Assembly: GCA_035341665.1 (NCBI GenBank)
Contig: DAOQVR010000002.1
Span: 62,001 to 126,000 of the forward strand
Direction: 5' to 3'
DNA: 64,000 nucleotides
Origin: DAOQVR01 sp035341665
GTDB lineage: Bacteria > Chloroflexota > Anaerolineae > JAAYZQ01
Under the pieces are notes generated by a model. That model saw only the letters and a list, made by a program, of their open reading frames with translations. It was not told the DNA's origin and did no database searches. A program made the position numbers and the translations under genes. Shown in pieces: positions 1-9,000 of the stretch. Each line of letters opens with the position of its first letter. The first letter of the stretch is position 1.

Positions 1-357
1 GCGCAGCTTGATCTCCAGGGTCTTATCGTCGAGCCAGTTTAGCGCCTCGGCCAGCTCAAGGTGCACGCCGCTGGTGGTGTCGCGCGTAACCAGCCCGTCG
101 AACATGTTCCGGACCACGGTCTCCGACTGGCGGCTGCGGTGATCGGCCGGATCGAGCGTCTCTGGAACGGACGCCATTCCCACGACGATGACGTCGCGGC
201 TCGGCGGTGGGGTGACTGTGACCACCTGCACTTCGGCCGGCCCTGGCACGACGACCGTCTCCTTGACCACCTCGGGAGTGGCGCCGCAGGCGGCGAGGAG
301 GGCCAGCAGGACCATGAGTGACACGCCCCGAGTCAACCGGTTCCTCTTGAGTTGCAT
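1..357 (-). CDS. Solute-binding lipoprotein of a peptide/nickel-type ABC transporter (family 5), N-terminal part
   Basis: Only the first 119 codons lie in the window; the rest runs off the left edge. The start ATG at 357 opens a lipoprotein signal (basic MQLKRNR, a hydrophobic stretch, lipobox LLAAC near residue 23), then a Val/Pro-rich linker. The mature part has VGMASVPETLDPADHRS, then NMFDGLV and LELAEALNW, the usual opening of DppA/OppA-type binding proteins. It should sit on the outer face of the membrane and deliver peptides or a similar solute to a DppBCDF-like importer. It lies about 110 bp downstream of an RpiR gene on the same strand, so the two are probably cotranscribed. The substrate cannot be told. 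Confidence 0.85.
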   Translation of the reverse strand, partial: MQLKRNRLTRGVSLMVLLALLAACGATPEVVKETVVVPGPAEVQVVTVTPPPSRDVIVVGMASVPETLDPADHRSRQSETVVRNMFDGLVTRDTTSGVHLELAEALNWLDDKTLEIKLR

Positions 358-467
358 CTCATCCTTCCTTTCCTTGTTGTTCCCTGGCTATGGACGGGCG
401 GACCCCAATGGGCCCCAATGAGCTCGCCTCTCGCGTCCTATCACCTCCTCTCTACCTGTGCAGGTCT

Positions 468-1376
468 CTACTCTTCCAGCAGGCCGGTTTCTTTGAACGT
501 GGTGTCGATGCGCCGCTGGGACTCGGCAGCCTCCCCCGGCTTCACCAGCATGACGGCAGCAACGAGGGCATCCAGCAGGGCGACGGCCGCCACCGAGGAA
601 GGCCTATCCAGCAAGCCCTCGGTGACCACGAGGAATGAGTGGTCCGCCTCGCTCAGTACCGGCGATATCTCGCTGTTGGCAATGCCAATCGAGGTCGCGC
701 CGATGGCCCGCGCGTGCTCGATGGCCTTCATCGCATAGCGGGGATGCCGCCTGAAGCTGATGGCGATCACGGCATCCTCGGGACCGGCAAAGGTCAGCGC
801 CAGTGCGAGCTCCTCCTCGCCCCCCGTCACGTGCCGCGCCACGATGTCTATCGTCTGCAGGTAATACGCCAGGCACTCTACAAGCATCGCCGCCAGGCCG
901 CTGCCGACAAGGTAGACGTGGCGCGCGCGCCGGATGGCTGCGGCCGCCCGCATCAGGCGCTCTCCAGATGCCAGCACCGCCGTGCGCTCGATGCTGGAGA
1001 TGCCAGAGGCAAACACATCGGCCAGGTGACCGTGGGAGCCGGCCTGGGCTGCCATCCTGCCTTCGAGCTTGTGCGGGACGTGCCGCCTATCGAAGAGCTC
1101 CGCTCGAATCTCGTCTCGCATGTGCTGGAAGCCCTTGTAGCCCAAGGTCTGGCTGAAACGCACGACCGTCGCGGCACTGGCATCGGTCTCGACTCCAACT
1201 TCCTGCGCTGAGGCAAAGGCAACCGATCCCAAGTTGTCAAGTATGTGCCGTGCGATGCGCCGATGCTTCCTGCTCAGACCGCCCAGAGCGGAGGCCACGC
1301 GCTCCGCTACCGTCTGCGACACGTCCGCCTGCCCCTCTTCTTCTGCGGGCTGCAGGCCCACACCTGGTTCCGCCAT
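468..1376 (-). CDS. MurR/RpiR-family transcriptional regulator
   Basis: A 302-residue regulator. Residues about 18-95 are an RpiR helix-turn-helix domain (LSRKHRRIARHILDNLG, then ASAATVVRFSQTLGYKGF as the recognition region). Residues about 125-260 are a SIS sugar-phosphate-binding domain (VYLVGSGLAAMLVE, VIAISFRRHPRYA). I chose the ATG at 1376 because AGGA lies about 7 nt upstream; an ATG at 1385 and longer forms are possible. RpiR proteins sense phosphorylated sugars or amino-sugar-like ligands. The gene is divergent from an opine-dehydrogenase-like operon and upstream of a solute-binding lipoprotein, so it probably controls one or both. A second RpiR gene lies inside the divergent operon. 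Confidence 0.9.
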   Translation of the reverse strand: MAEPGVGLQPAEEEGQADVSQTVAERVASALGGLSRKHRRIARHILDNLGSVAFASAQEVGVETDASAATVVRFSQTLGYKGFQHMRDEIRAELFDRRHVPHKLEGRMAAQAGSHGHLADVFASGISSIERTAVLASGERLMRAAAAIRRARHVYLVGSGLAAMLVECLAYYLQTIDIVARHVTGGEEELALALTFAGPEDAVIAISFRRHPRYAMKAIEHARAIGATSIGIANSEISPVLSEADHSFLVVTEGLLDRPSSVAAVALLDALVAAVMLVKPGEAAESQRRIDTTFKETGLLEE

Positions 1377-1407
1377 CTCAGTCATCCTACCACACCCCAC
1401 CAGTGGC

Positions 1408-1436
1408 ATTGTAGCACGCTTCCCGCGGAAATGCAA
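1408..1436 (-). promoter_or_regulatory. Promoter of the RpiR gene with a palindrome in the spacer
   Basis: On the minus strand TTGCAT (1431-1436) and TACAAT (1408-1413) are 17 nt apart. The spacer contains the near-palindrome TTCCGCGGGAA, which could be an autoregulatory site for the RpiR protein. Seen by eye only. Confidence 0.6.
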
Positions 1437-1490
1437 CATACCGTGCGAATGCTGCGTGCATCGGAACATACGTTGCGCAAATGGCCTTTA

Positions 1491-1534
1491 TTTCCGTGAT
1501 CAGAGTTGACGACGGAAACAATTCCTGCTATGAT
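1491..1534 (+). promoter_or_regulatory. Promoter of the opine-dehydrogenase operon with candidate RpiR operator
   Basis: TTGACG (1506-1511) and TATGAT (1529-1534) are 17 nt apart. An inverted repeat, TTTCCGT (1491-1497) and ACGGAAA (1512-1518), straddles the -35 element. A bound regulator there would block RNA polymerase. The half-site resembles the TTCC/GGAA palindrome in the divergent promoter. Confidence 0.6.
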
Positions 1535-1604
1535 GGTCCTGGCGATAGGGCGAGGGCAGGCAGGCGACAGCAGCCTGCACCTGGGCAGACAGGAGGGAGT
1601 GGAG

Positions 1605-2732
1605 ATGGGCAAGAGACGCTACGCGGTTCTCGGCGCCGGCCACGGGGGCAAGGCCGTGGCGGCGGACCTGGCTGCCAGAGGCTTGGCAGTGAGCCTCTAC
1701 AGCCGCAGCCCGGAAGACATCTTTGAGATTGGCCTGCGCCGGGCAGTCGAGCTTGAGCTGGAGGACGGCAGCATCAGCGACAGCCGGCTGGACGCCGTGA
1801 CCTCGGACATCCCGGAGGCAGTCGACGGGGCCGACGTCGTGATGGTGGTTCTCCCCGCGTCTGCCCACCGCGACATAGCCCGCCTCTGTGCACCCGCACT
1901 CCGTCCGGGCCAGATCGTGATTCTGAACCCGGGCCGCACCGGAGGGGCGCTGGAGTTCCGGCGCATTCTCACCCAGATGGGGTGCAGCGACGAGGTCCTC
2001 GTGGCCGAGACTGCCACCTTCCTTCTCAGCAGCCGGAGCACCGGGCCCGCCCAGGCGGTGATTTCGCGCAGGAAGAACGCCGTCCCCTTGGCTGCCCTGC
2101 CTGCCGCGGACACGCGCCGGGTCCTGGACACGGTCCACGATGCCATTCCGCAATTCATCCCCGCGCCCAACGTGCTGCACACGAGCCTGGACAACATGGG
2201 GGCCGTCTTTCACCCGGCCCTGACGCTTCTCAATGCCAGCTGGATTGAGCGCACCATGGGTGACTTTGAGTTCTACATCGACGGAGTCACGCGCTCGACC
2301 GCGCGCGTGCTGGAGGCGCTGGACCGGGAGCGAGTCGGCGTGGCCTCCGCCCTGGGCGTGCGCGTGCGACCGGCGCTGGTGTGGCTGAAGGATGCCTACT
2401 CGGCCGAGGGCGAGACCGTCTACGAGGCGATGCAGGCCAACACGGGGTACCAGGGCATAAAGGCACCGCGCACGCTCCGCCACCGCTACCTGCTGGAGGA
2501 CGTGCCCTTCAGCCTGGTCCCCCTGGCTTCCCTCGGCGCCCAGCTGGGCGTGGACACCGGCGCTGCCGAGGCGATGATCCGCCTGGCCTGCCTGGTCCAC
2601 GACACCGACTACTTCCGCCGCGGGCGCAACGTGGAGGACATGGGGCTCAAGGGGCTGGGGGTGGATGAGATCAGGCAGTATGTGACCACCGGCACCAGCG
2701 CGTCCGGGCAGGTGCCGGGAGACGTCCTGTGA
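1605..2732 (+). CDS. NAD(P)-dependent opine (octopine/nopaline) dehydrogenase-like oxidoreductase
   Basis: A 375-residue protein. It starts with a Rossmann nucleotide-binding motif (YAVLGAGHGGKAVAADLAARG) and continues like the octopine/nopaline dehydrogenase family: a VVMVVLPASAHRDIA strand-helix, ILNPGRTGGALEFRR, then a helical C-terminal half with NVLHTSLDNMGAVFHPALTLLNA, which supplies the family's catalytic His/Asn region. The ATG at 1605 is preceded by AGGAGGGAGTGGAG. Family members reversibly join or cleave an amino acid and a 2-oxo acid through a secondary amine. It is the first gene of the operon; a second, diverged copy follows at 4757. Catabolic use of an opine-like compound is inference from context. 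Confidence 0.85.
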   Translation: MGKRRYAVLGAGHGGKAVAADLAARGLAVSLYSRSPEDIFEIGLRRAVELELEDGSISDSRLDAVTSDIPEAVDGADVVMVVLPASAHRDIARLCAPALRPGQIVILNPGRTGGALEFRRILTQMGCSDEVLVAETATFLLSSRSTGPAQAVISRRKNAVPLAALPAADTRRVLDTVHDAIPQFIPAPNVLHTSLDNMGAVFHPALTLLNASWIERTMGDFEFYIDGVTRSTARVLEALDRERVGVASALGVRVRPALVWLKDAYSAEGETVYEAMQANTGYQGIKAPRTLRHRYLLEDVPFSLVPLASLGAQLGVDTGAAEAMIRLACLVHDTDYFRRGRNVEDMGLKGLGVDEIRQYVTTGTSASGQVPGDVL

Positions 2733-2757
2733 CCGCCGGCGTGCATACCCGAGGCGG

Positions 2758-3642
2758 ATGGCCACAATGAGTGCGCAGAGCGTCCTTCTCCAAGTCCAGC
2801 AGGCCCTCCCCTCCCTTCCGGAGCAAGAGTTCAGAGTCGGCGACTATGTGCTGCGCCACCCTCATGAAACGGTCACCCTCTCTATCACCGACCTCGCGCG
2901 CGCCTGCGGGGTGAGCAACACGACCGTCTCTCGCTTCTGCCGGCGCATCGGGCTCGACGGATACCGGCCGTTTCGCATCGCCCTCGCCAGGGAGTCAGGA
3001 TCGGCTGAGAACCTCACCTACGTAGAGGTCACGCCCGAGGACACGCTGGCTCTCGTCGCAAGAAAGGTCTTTGCGGCCAACGTCCAGACCCTACAGCAGA
3101 CGGAAAGGCTGCTGGACGTAAGAGTCCTGGCTGCGGTTGTCGAGGCTCTACTGCGCGCCGGTCGTGTGGACATCTATGCCACGGGCGGCGCGGCAGTGGC
3201 GGCGCAGGAGCTGCACTTCAAGTGCCTGCAGTTGGGTTTGAATGCCAGCGCCTTCCAGGACTCGCAGATGCAAGCGATGTCCGCCGCCACCCTCTCCTCC
3301 GGCGATGTGGGCATCGGCATCTCCCACTCAGGGATGCAGTGGCAGGTGGTCCAGGCCCTGGAGAAGGTGCATTCCTCTGGCGGGACGACGGTCGCCATGA
3401 CCAGCTACCCCGACTCGCCGCTGGCACGGGCGGCAGGCCTGGTCCTCTGCACGGCTCCCCCCAATGCCGCCATCCTCTACGCCCCGCCCGCCATACGGAA
3501 TGCCCAGCTCGCACTGGTCGACGTGCTGTACGAGGCTATGCTTATGAGGGGCAAGGAGCCGGCTCGGGCCAAGATGGAGCGTGTTGCGCAGGCTATCTCC
3601 GAGCACTTGACCGGCCCGCGACCCTCAAGAGCCCGATCGTGA
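2758..3642 (+). CDS. MurR/RpiR-family transcriptional regulator (operon-internal)
   Basis: A 294-residue protein with an N-terminal RpiR helix-turn-helix domain (LPEQEFRVGDYVLRHP, DLARACGVSNTTVSRFCRRI) and a SIS domain from about residue 125 (VDIYATGGAAVAAQELH, VGIGISHSGMQWQVVQAL). The start is ATG 2758 or ATG 2767; the GAGGCGG stretch is better placed for the second. It lies 25 nt after the first opine-dehydrogenase-like gene and 12 nt before the C45 gene, so it is part of the operon. Two different RpiR regulators for one pathway suggest two signals, for example substrate and intermediate; this is inference. Confidence 0.9.
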   Translation: MATMSAQSVLLQVQQALPSLPEQEFRVGDYVLRHPHETVTLSITDLARACGVSNTTVSRFCRRIGLDGYRPFRIALARESGSAENLTYVEVTPEDTLALVARKVFAANVQTLQQTERLLDVRVLAAVVEALLRAGRVDIYATGGAAVAAQELHFKCLQLGLNASAFQDSQMQAMSAATLSSGDVGIGISHSGMQWQVVQALEKVHSSGGTTVAMTSYPDSPLARAAGLVLCTAPPNAAILYAPPAIRNAQLALVDVLYEAMLMRGKEPARAKMERVAQAISEHLTGPRPSRARS

Positions 3643-3654
3643 GGGAGGAGTAGA

Positions 3655-4752
3655 GTGGCACCCTATCGGACGCTTACGCTGAGCGGGGACCCCTTTATGA
3701 TGGGCCGGCAGCACGGGGAGCAAGTCAGAGACCTGCGTCCCCACATCGTCGAAGCGATGGCGATCCGGTTCCGCCAGGTCGAGGAAGACGAGGTGGACGA
3801 GCGCTTTCGCACGCTGTTGTACGAGACGCGCATGGCGATCGAGTGGACCGGCCGGCCGCTGCTGGAGATGATCCGCGGGCAAGCTGAGGCGCTCGATCTC
3901 GAGTTTGAGACCCTACTCCGCTACGACCTGATCAGCTACCTGCGCGACGAGCTGCTCGTTCGTCGCCACCTGGGCAGCGAGGGATGCACGACGTGGGCGG
4001 CCTCCGGTCACTGCACCCGGGATCACAAGCCGATCCTGGTCAAGAACCGCGACTATCGCCCCGAGCATCTCCCCCTGCAATGCGTGGTGCGGGCGAGCCC
4101 CTCACAGGGCTACCGCTACACCTACATCAGCAGCGCCGGCAGCCCCGGCGTCTTTAGCGCCGGGATCAACCAAGCCGGCCTGGCCGTTGCCGACACGCAC
4201 GTCTACTCCAGCGACCTGGGCCCAGGGCTGCCCGACTATGCCATGATGATGCACCTCCTGGAACACCACGCTCGCGTGGCCCCGGCGCTGGACTATCTGC
4301 GGTCGATCCCCCGGCTGGGGAGGAACAACCTGATTCTCGCCGATGAGACAGGTCACCTGGCCGTGTTTGAGAGCGGCCACAACCGCTACGGGCTCTTCGA
4401 GGTTCATGGCAGGGCACTGGTGAACACCAACCACTATGCCAGCGCCGAGATGCAGGAGCACTATGTGAGCGTCGATCCGCCGGAGGCGCGGGGTCGCACC
4501 TTCAGGCGCCATGGCTCCGTGTCGGCCGCCCTCCAAGAGGCGTGGGGCACGGTCGACGTCGCCTTTGCGCAGAACCTGATGGCATCCCACGATGGGCCCC
4601 TCTCCTCCCTTTGCTGCCACCCCGAAGCGGGCACCAACGTGGAAACCATCTCGGCGAGCATCTTCCTGCCCGCCGAGCGCAAGCTGCTCTTTTGTCATGG
4701 CCTGCCCTGCCGCGGTCACTACGACGAGTACTCGCTCGCGGCTGAGAGCTGA
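3655..4752 (+). CDS. C45-family (acyl-CoA:6-aminopenicillanate acyltransferase-like) Ntn hydrolase
   Basis: A 365-residue protein from a GTG start preceded by GGGAGGAG. The segment GSEGCTTWAASG places Cys111 as the likely N-terminal nucleophile exposed by self-cleavage, as in the isopenicillin N acyltransferase/peptidase C45 family. PILVKNRDYRP, INQAGLAVADTHVY and LVNTNHYA are further family landmarks. Such enzymes hydrolyse or form amide bonds on small N-acyl amino compounds. No signal peptide is seen, so it should be cytoplasmic. It sits between the RpiR gene and the second opine-dehydrogenase-like gene (4 nt gap). A plausible job is deacylating an N-acylated opine or amino acid before oxidation; the substrate is unknown. 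Confidence 0.85.
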   Translation: MAPYRTLTLSGDPFMMGRQHGEQVRDLRPHIVEAMAIRFRQVEEDEVDERFRTLLYETRMAIEWTGRPLLEMIRGQAEALDLEFETLLRYDLISYLRDELLVRRHLGSEGCTTWAASGHCTRDHKPILVKNRDYRPEHLPLQCVVRASPSQGYRYTYISSAGSPGVFSAGINQAGLAVADTHVYSSDLGPGLPDYAMMMHLLEHHARVAPALDYLRSIPRLGRNNLILADETGHLAVFESGHNRYGLFEVHGRALVNTNHYASAEMQEHYVSVDPPEARGRTFRRHGSVSAALQEAWGTVDVAFAQNLMASHDGPLSSLCCHPEAGTNVETISASIFLPAERKLLFCHGLPCRGHYDEYSLAAES

Positions 4753-4756
4753 CGGC

Positions 4757-5920
4757 ATGAACCCGAGCAAGATCACCATCTGCGGCGGAGGAAACGGGGC
4801 CCAGACCCTCGCCCCCATCGCAGCCCTCAACCTGGGGTGCGACGTCGACCTCTACGCCCCGTTGGGCGACGAGGCGGAGCGTCTGCGCGCAGGCATGGCA
4901 GCGGGGGACGGGCTGGAGATAACGGGCGCCGTGCGCGCCAGGGCTCGGCTGCACCAGGTCAGCGCCAACGCAGCCGAGGTGATCCCCGGCTCACAGGTGG
5001 TCCTGCTGGTGCTGCCGGCGTTTGCCCACGAAGCCACTTTGTGGCAGATCGCGCCTTTCCTCGAGCGGGGTGCATCGGTGTGCGCGATCCCGGCGCGGGG
5101 CGGCTTTGACTACTGCGCAGCGCACGTCCTGCGGGAGGCGGGTCGAGAAGACGTGGCGATCGCAGGCCTTCAGACGCTTCCCTGGGCCTGTCGCGTCGAG
5201 GAGTACGGCCGCAGGGTTCACGTGCTGGGTGTCAAGCAGTCGGTGACGGCGGCCAGCCGCCCGGCTGCCGAGTCGGCGCGCGTGGTTCCCTTTCTGGAGC
5301 AGATGATGGGCCTTCCCGTCCTGCCCGCCTCCAGCCTTCTCTCCTTGACGCTGGCCAATACCGGTCAGATCATCCACCCCGGCATTATGTACGGCCTCTT
5401 CGCACAGTGGGACGGCACATTCCTGGAGCAGGCCCCGCTCTTTTACCAAGGCCTCGACGCGGCGGGCGCCCAGGTCCTGGAGGGCTTAAGTCGGGACATC
5501 CAGGCCATCCGCATCCGGCTGGGCGAAAGACTGGACCTGTCGGCCGTCGAGCCATTGCTCGACTGGCTTCGGCGCGCCTACGGAGATGCGATCCGAGATC
5601 CCGCGACACTGCACGGCGCCTTTGTCTCCAATGCGGCCTACGCCGGCCTACAGGCCCCGGTGCGCGAGGTTGCTCCGGGACGCTTTGTCCCGGACTTTTC
5701 GTCGCGCTACCTGGCCGAAGACGTGCCCTTCGGCCTCGTTCCCACCCGGGCCATTGCGGGCCTTGCCGGCGTGGACACGCCCGTCGTGGATCGCGTCATC
5801 GCCTGGGCAGGCGGGCGGCTGGGCCGCGATTACCTCGGCCGGGACATCATGCTCGCACGCATTCCGCAAAAGTACGGGCTGGCAACTCTGAACCAATTGG
5901 TCGCCTTTGCAGCAAAGTAG
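4757..5920 (+). CDS. Second NAD(P)-dependent opine dehydrogenase-like oxidoreductase
   Basis: A 387-residue paralogue of the protein at 1605. It has a glycine-rich dinucleotide motif (ITICGGGNGAQTLAPIAA), then LLVLPAFAHEATLWQIAPFLERG and LTLANTGQIIHPGIMYGLF, which match the octopine/nopaline dehydrogenase layout (catalytic His in the last block). The ATG at 4757 lies 4 nt after the C45 stop, so translation is probably coupled. A longer in-frame opening upstream overlaps the C45 gene and is not credible as a start. Keeping two dissimilar copies in one operon suggests two different steps or two related substrates. Confidence 0.85.
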   Translation: MNPSKITICGGGNGAQTLAPIAALNLGCDVDLYAPLGDEAERLRAGMAAGDGLEITGAVRARARLHQVSANAAEVIPGSQVVLLVLPAFAHEATLWQIAPFLERGASVCAIPARGGFDYCAAHVLREAGREDVAIAGLQTLPWACRVEEYGRRVHVLGVKQSVTAASRPAAESARVVPFLEQMMGLPVLPASSLLSLTLANTGQIIHPGIMYGLFAQWDGTFLEQAPLFYQGLDAAGAQVLEGLSRDIQAIRIRLGERLDLSAVEPLLDWLRRAYGDAIRDPATLHGAFVSNAAYAGLQAPVREVAPGRFVPDFSSRYLAEDVPFGLVPTRAIAGLAGVDTPVVDRVIAWAGGRLGRDYLGRDIMLARIPQKYGLATLNQLVAFAAK

Positions 5921-5947
5921 CAGGGCGGGGAACAAAGGACGGGCGAA

Positions 5948-5964
5948 GGTCTCTGACCGAGCCC
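5948..5964 (+). repeat. Short palindromic element GGTCTCTGACC-GAGCCC, copy 1
   Basis: A GGTC-TCT-GACC hairpin followed by GAGCCC. The same string recurs at 22447-22463 and, with two changes, at 36143-36159, always between genes. It is a dispersed intergenic element of unknown function. Confidence 0.6.
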
Positions 5965-6011
5965 AAGCAACCAGCTGGTGAACGACAACCATTATGCCGG
6001 AGGGGGCAACC

Positions 6012-9000
6012 ATGAGTGAGCAATCAGCGGCAGGGGCCATGGACAAGAAGCGCCGGGTATTGGCCGGATCGATCGGGGACTGCGTCCACTCGCTGGGTGT
6101 CGAGACCTTTGCTGAGTGGATGGAGGACCGGGGCGAGGGCTTCATGGCCGTCAAGCTGGGGCCCGCGGTTCCCATCGATGACGTGGTCAACAAGATCCGC
6201 GAGTCGCGCCCCGAGGTCGTGGCCATCTCGATGCGCCTGGGCGACCTCCACGTCGACAAGCTCATCTCCGAGTTCATCCAAAAGGCCGCCCAGCACCGGC
6301 TGCTGCCCCGCGAGAGCGGCATCCACTACGCCTTCGGTGGGCTGCGGCCCGCAGCCAACCTGGTGCGAGCCATGACCGGCCTGCCGATTCAGGAAGACAA
6401 GTTCACCCCCACCGGGGACAGGCATTACGACCTCGACGAAATCGCCGAGAACTATGGCGATATCGACGCCTTCCAGGGCTTCTTCGCCCTGGTAGTGGAC
6501 GACTACATCACCATGGAGGAGCTGGAGGCGTTCGCGCGGGGCGAGTCGGCCGTCGCGCGGGCCGAGGCGATCGTGTGGGCCGACGAGCTACTCGCGCGCA
6601 TCCGGCAGGTGCGTGAGCTGGAGAATCGCCCGATCCTCCGCGCCCACATCGGCATCGCCGCCGACACGATCGAGCCGACCGTCAAAGCCGTCGAGCTTCT
6701 GTCCGATGCACAGTGCCTCGAGATCATCTCGCTCGCGCCCGACCAGCCCTCACAAGAATACCTCGCCAAGTTCATCCGCGGCGAGGAGGACCCGAGCAAG
6801 TACCTCAGGGGCCAGGGAGGCGTGCCGATCCGCACCCGGGAGGACCTTCAGCGGCTCAAGGCAGCCACCCGCCGGGGCAACTACCCCATGACCCGCATCT
6901 ACTCCGGCACCGACGAGCTCGTGGAGCTCGCCAAGCTGTTCGAGGAATCCTTCCGGATGCCCTTCCCGGCGGTCCCCATCTTTTTCTACAACGAGCTCGA
7001 CGGCCGCGGCCCCATCTCCATTCGCGCCGGCTTTGACGAGCACTTTGAGGTGATGCGCTGGTGGGCGGCCCGGGACAAGGCCGTCGAGATCAACGATCCG
7101 CACCAATGGCAGCTGCGCAACAGCACCGACGACATGCTGGTCGTCGATCACGTGGTCTGCGCGGTCGTGGCCCTCAAGATGGGCATCCGCAAGTACGTCA
7201 TGCAGATGATGTACGACCTGCCCCCCGGCACGTCGGGCCTGAATGACCTGGCCAAGTTCCGCGCCGCCTTTGAGCTGATCGAGCCCCTGACACGGCACTA
7301 TGACTACCACATCATCAAGGAGACCCGGGGAGGCCTGTCGGACTTTCCCCCGAACCTGGACAAGGCCAAGGGTCACCTGGCGATATCCACCTACTGGCAG
7401 ATGTACATGGAGCCCGACATCGTGCACGTGGTCAGTTTCTCCGAGGCACACCACGAGGCCAAGGCCCGGGACGTTGTCGAGAGCTGCGACATCGTGAAGC
7501 AGACGATCGAGGACTACTACCGCGACGACAAGCCTGACATCTGGCACGACCCTCGGCTGCTGGGACGCAAGCGGCGGCTCAAGCTCGGCGCCATGTACAA
7601 CCTGCTCCACCTGGCCCTTCTGGGCGGCTACGAGGGGCCGGTCACGCTCGACAGCTTCTTCGAGTGGGCCGTCCCGCCGGAGGAGGCTCACGAGCGTGAC
7701 CACCGCCGGCGGTGGGACCGCAACTATGAGACGATGCTCCTCAGCTTTGTCGACGAGGCCAACTACCCGACCCGGCAGTGCGGCATGGTCAGCGCCGACA
7801 CGCTCGACCTGGCGCTACAGCTCGGCCTCTTCCAGGCGCCGCAGATCACCGTCCTGGACAAACGCTACGAGATCGTTGGCAAGTGCCGTGTCCGGATCGT
7901 CGACGGCGGCTGCGTCATCGACGAGTTCAACGGTGCCAAGGTCGCCGACGAGGTTGAGCGGGTGGACCGGGTCCGCGAGCGGAGCCCTTGGTTCTTTGAC
8001 AAGAACCTCAGCCAGGGCGACGAGGACCTCGGCATCACCGAAACGGCGGAGGCCATGGACGAATCGATCGTCGTCCGGGCTCGAAGGCAGGTTGGGATCC
8101 AGGATGAGGCGGAGCTGGAGAGCCTTAGGGTCCTGGTGGTCGACTTTGGCAGCACCTTCTCCAAGATCGGGACCTTCGACACGGCGACGGAAGAGTTCCG
8201 CCTGCGCTATGTGCCGACGGTCGTCGACGACCTGCGCATGTCGCTCGCAGACGGCCTCGGCGTCCTCGACGAATGCCGCAGCCAGGGCGACTGGCAGCCC
8301 TTATCCGAGGCGATGGCCCAATTCGATGTCAAGCTGCCCTGCTCCAGCGCCAAGGGCGGGCTCAAGATGGTGACCGTATCTATGGTCAAGGAGGAGAGCG
8401 GCTTCGCCGCCGACCTGGCGGCCCTGACCGCCGGGGCCAAGCTTCTCAACAGCTACGACGGCAAGCTCAGTCCCCAGCAGGCCCAGGCCATCTACGAGCA
8501 CGACCAGCCCGAGATAATCCTCCAGGCGGGCGGCGTGGACTGCGGCGGTGACACGGAGACCCAGCTGCACAACGCCCACATGCTCGCCATGTACGCCAAG
8601 GCAGCCACCTACGCCCGCTATGGCGTGCCGGTCATCTACGCCGGCAACCAGGACATCCGCGAGGAGATCGAGCGCATCTACCACGCCGAGGGTGTCGACA
8701 TCCGGCTGACCCCCAATGTCATGCCCGAGGTCAACACCTTCCGCATCGAGGTGGTGAACGAGGCGATCCGCGAGCTCTTCCAAACCATCATCATTCGCGG
8801 AAAGGGCTTTGACGTTGTCGAGGAGTACATGAGCGCGCCCTTCCTGCCCACGCCGCGGGCGGCCTTCCGCGGCATCAACCTCCTGGCCAAGGGATACGGG
8901 TCGGAGCCGGGGCTGGGCAACATCATGGCCCTCGACATTGGCGGCGCGACGACCGACTTTTACTCCAACGTCGGCGACAACCCCCTGTACAGCTATGAAG

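Noticed and set aside
1500..2765. 421-codon minus-strand frame opposite the first opine dehydrogenase
   Set aside because: No motif or ribosome binding site; the plus-strand frame has full family signatures.
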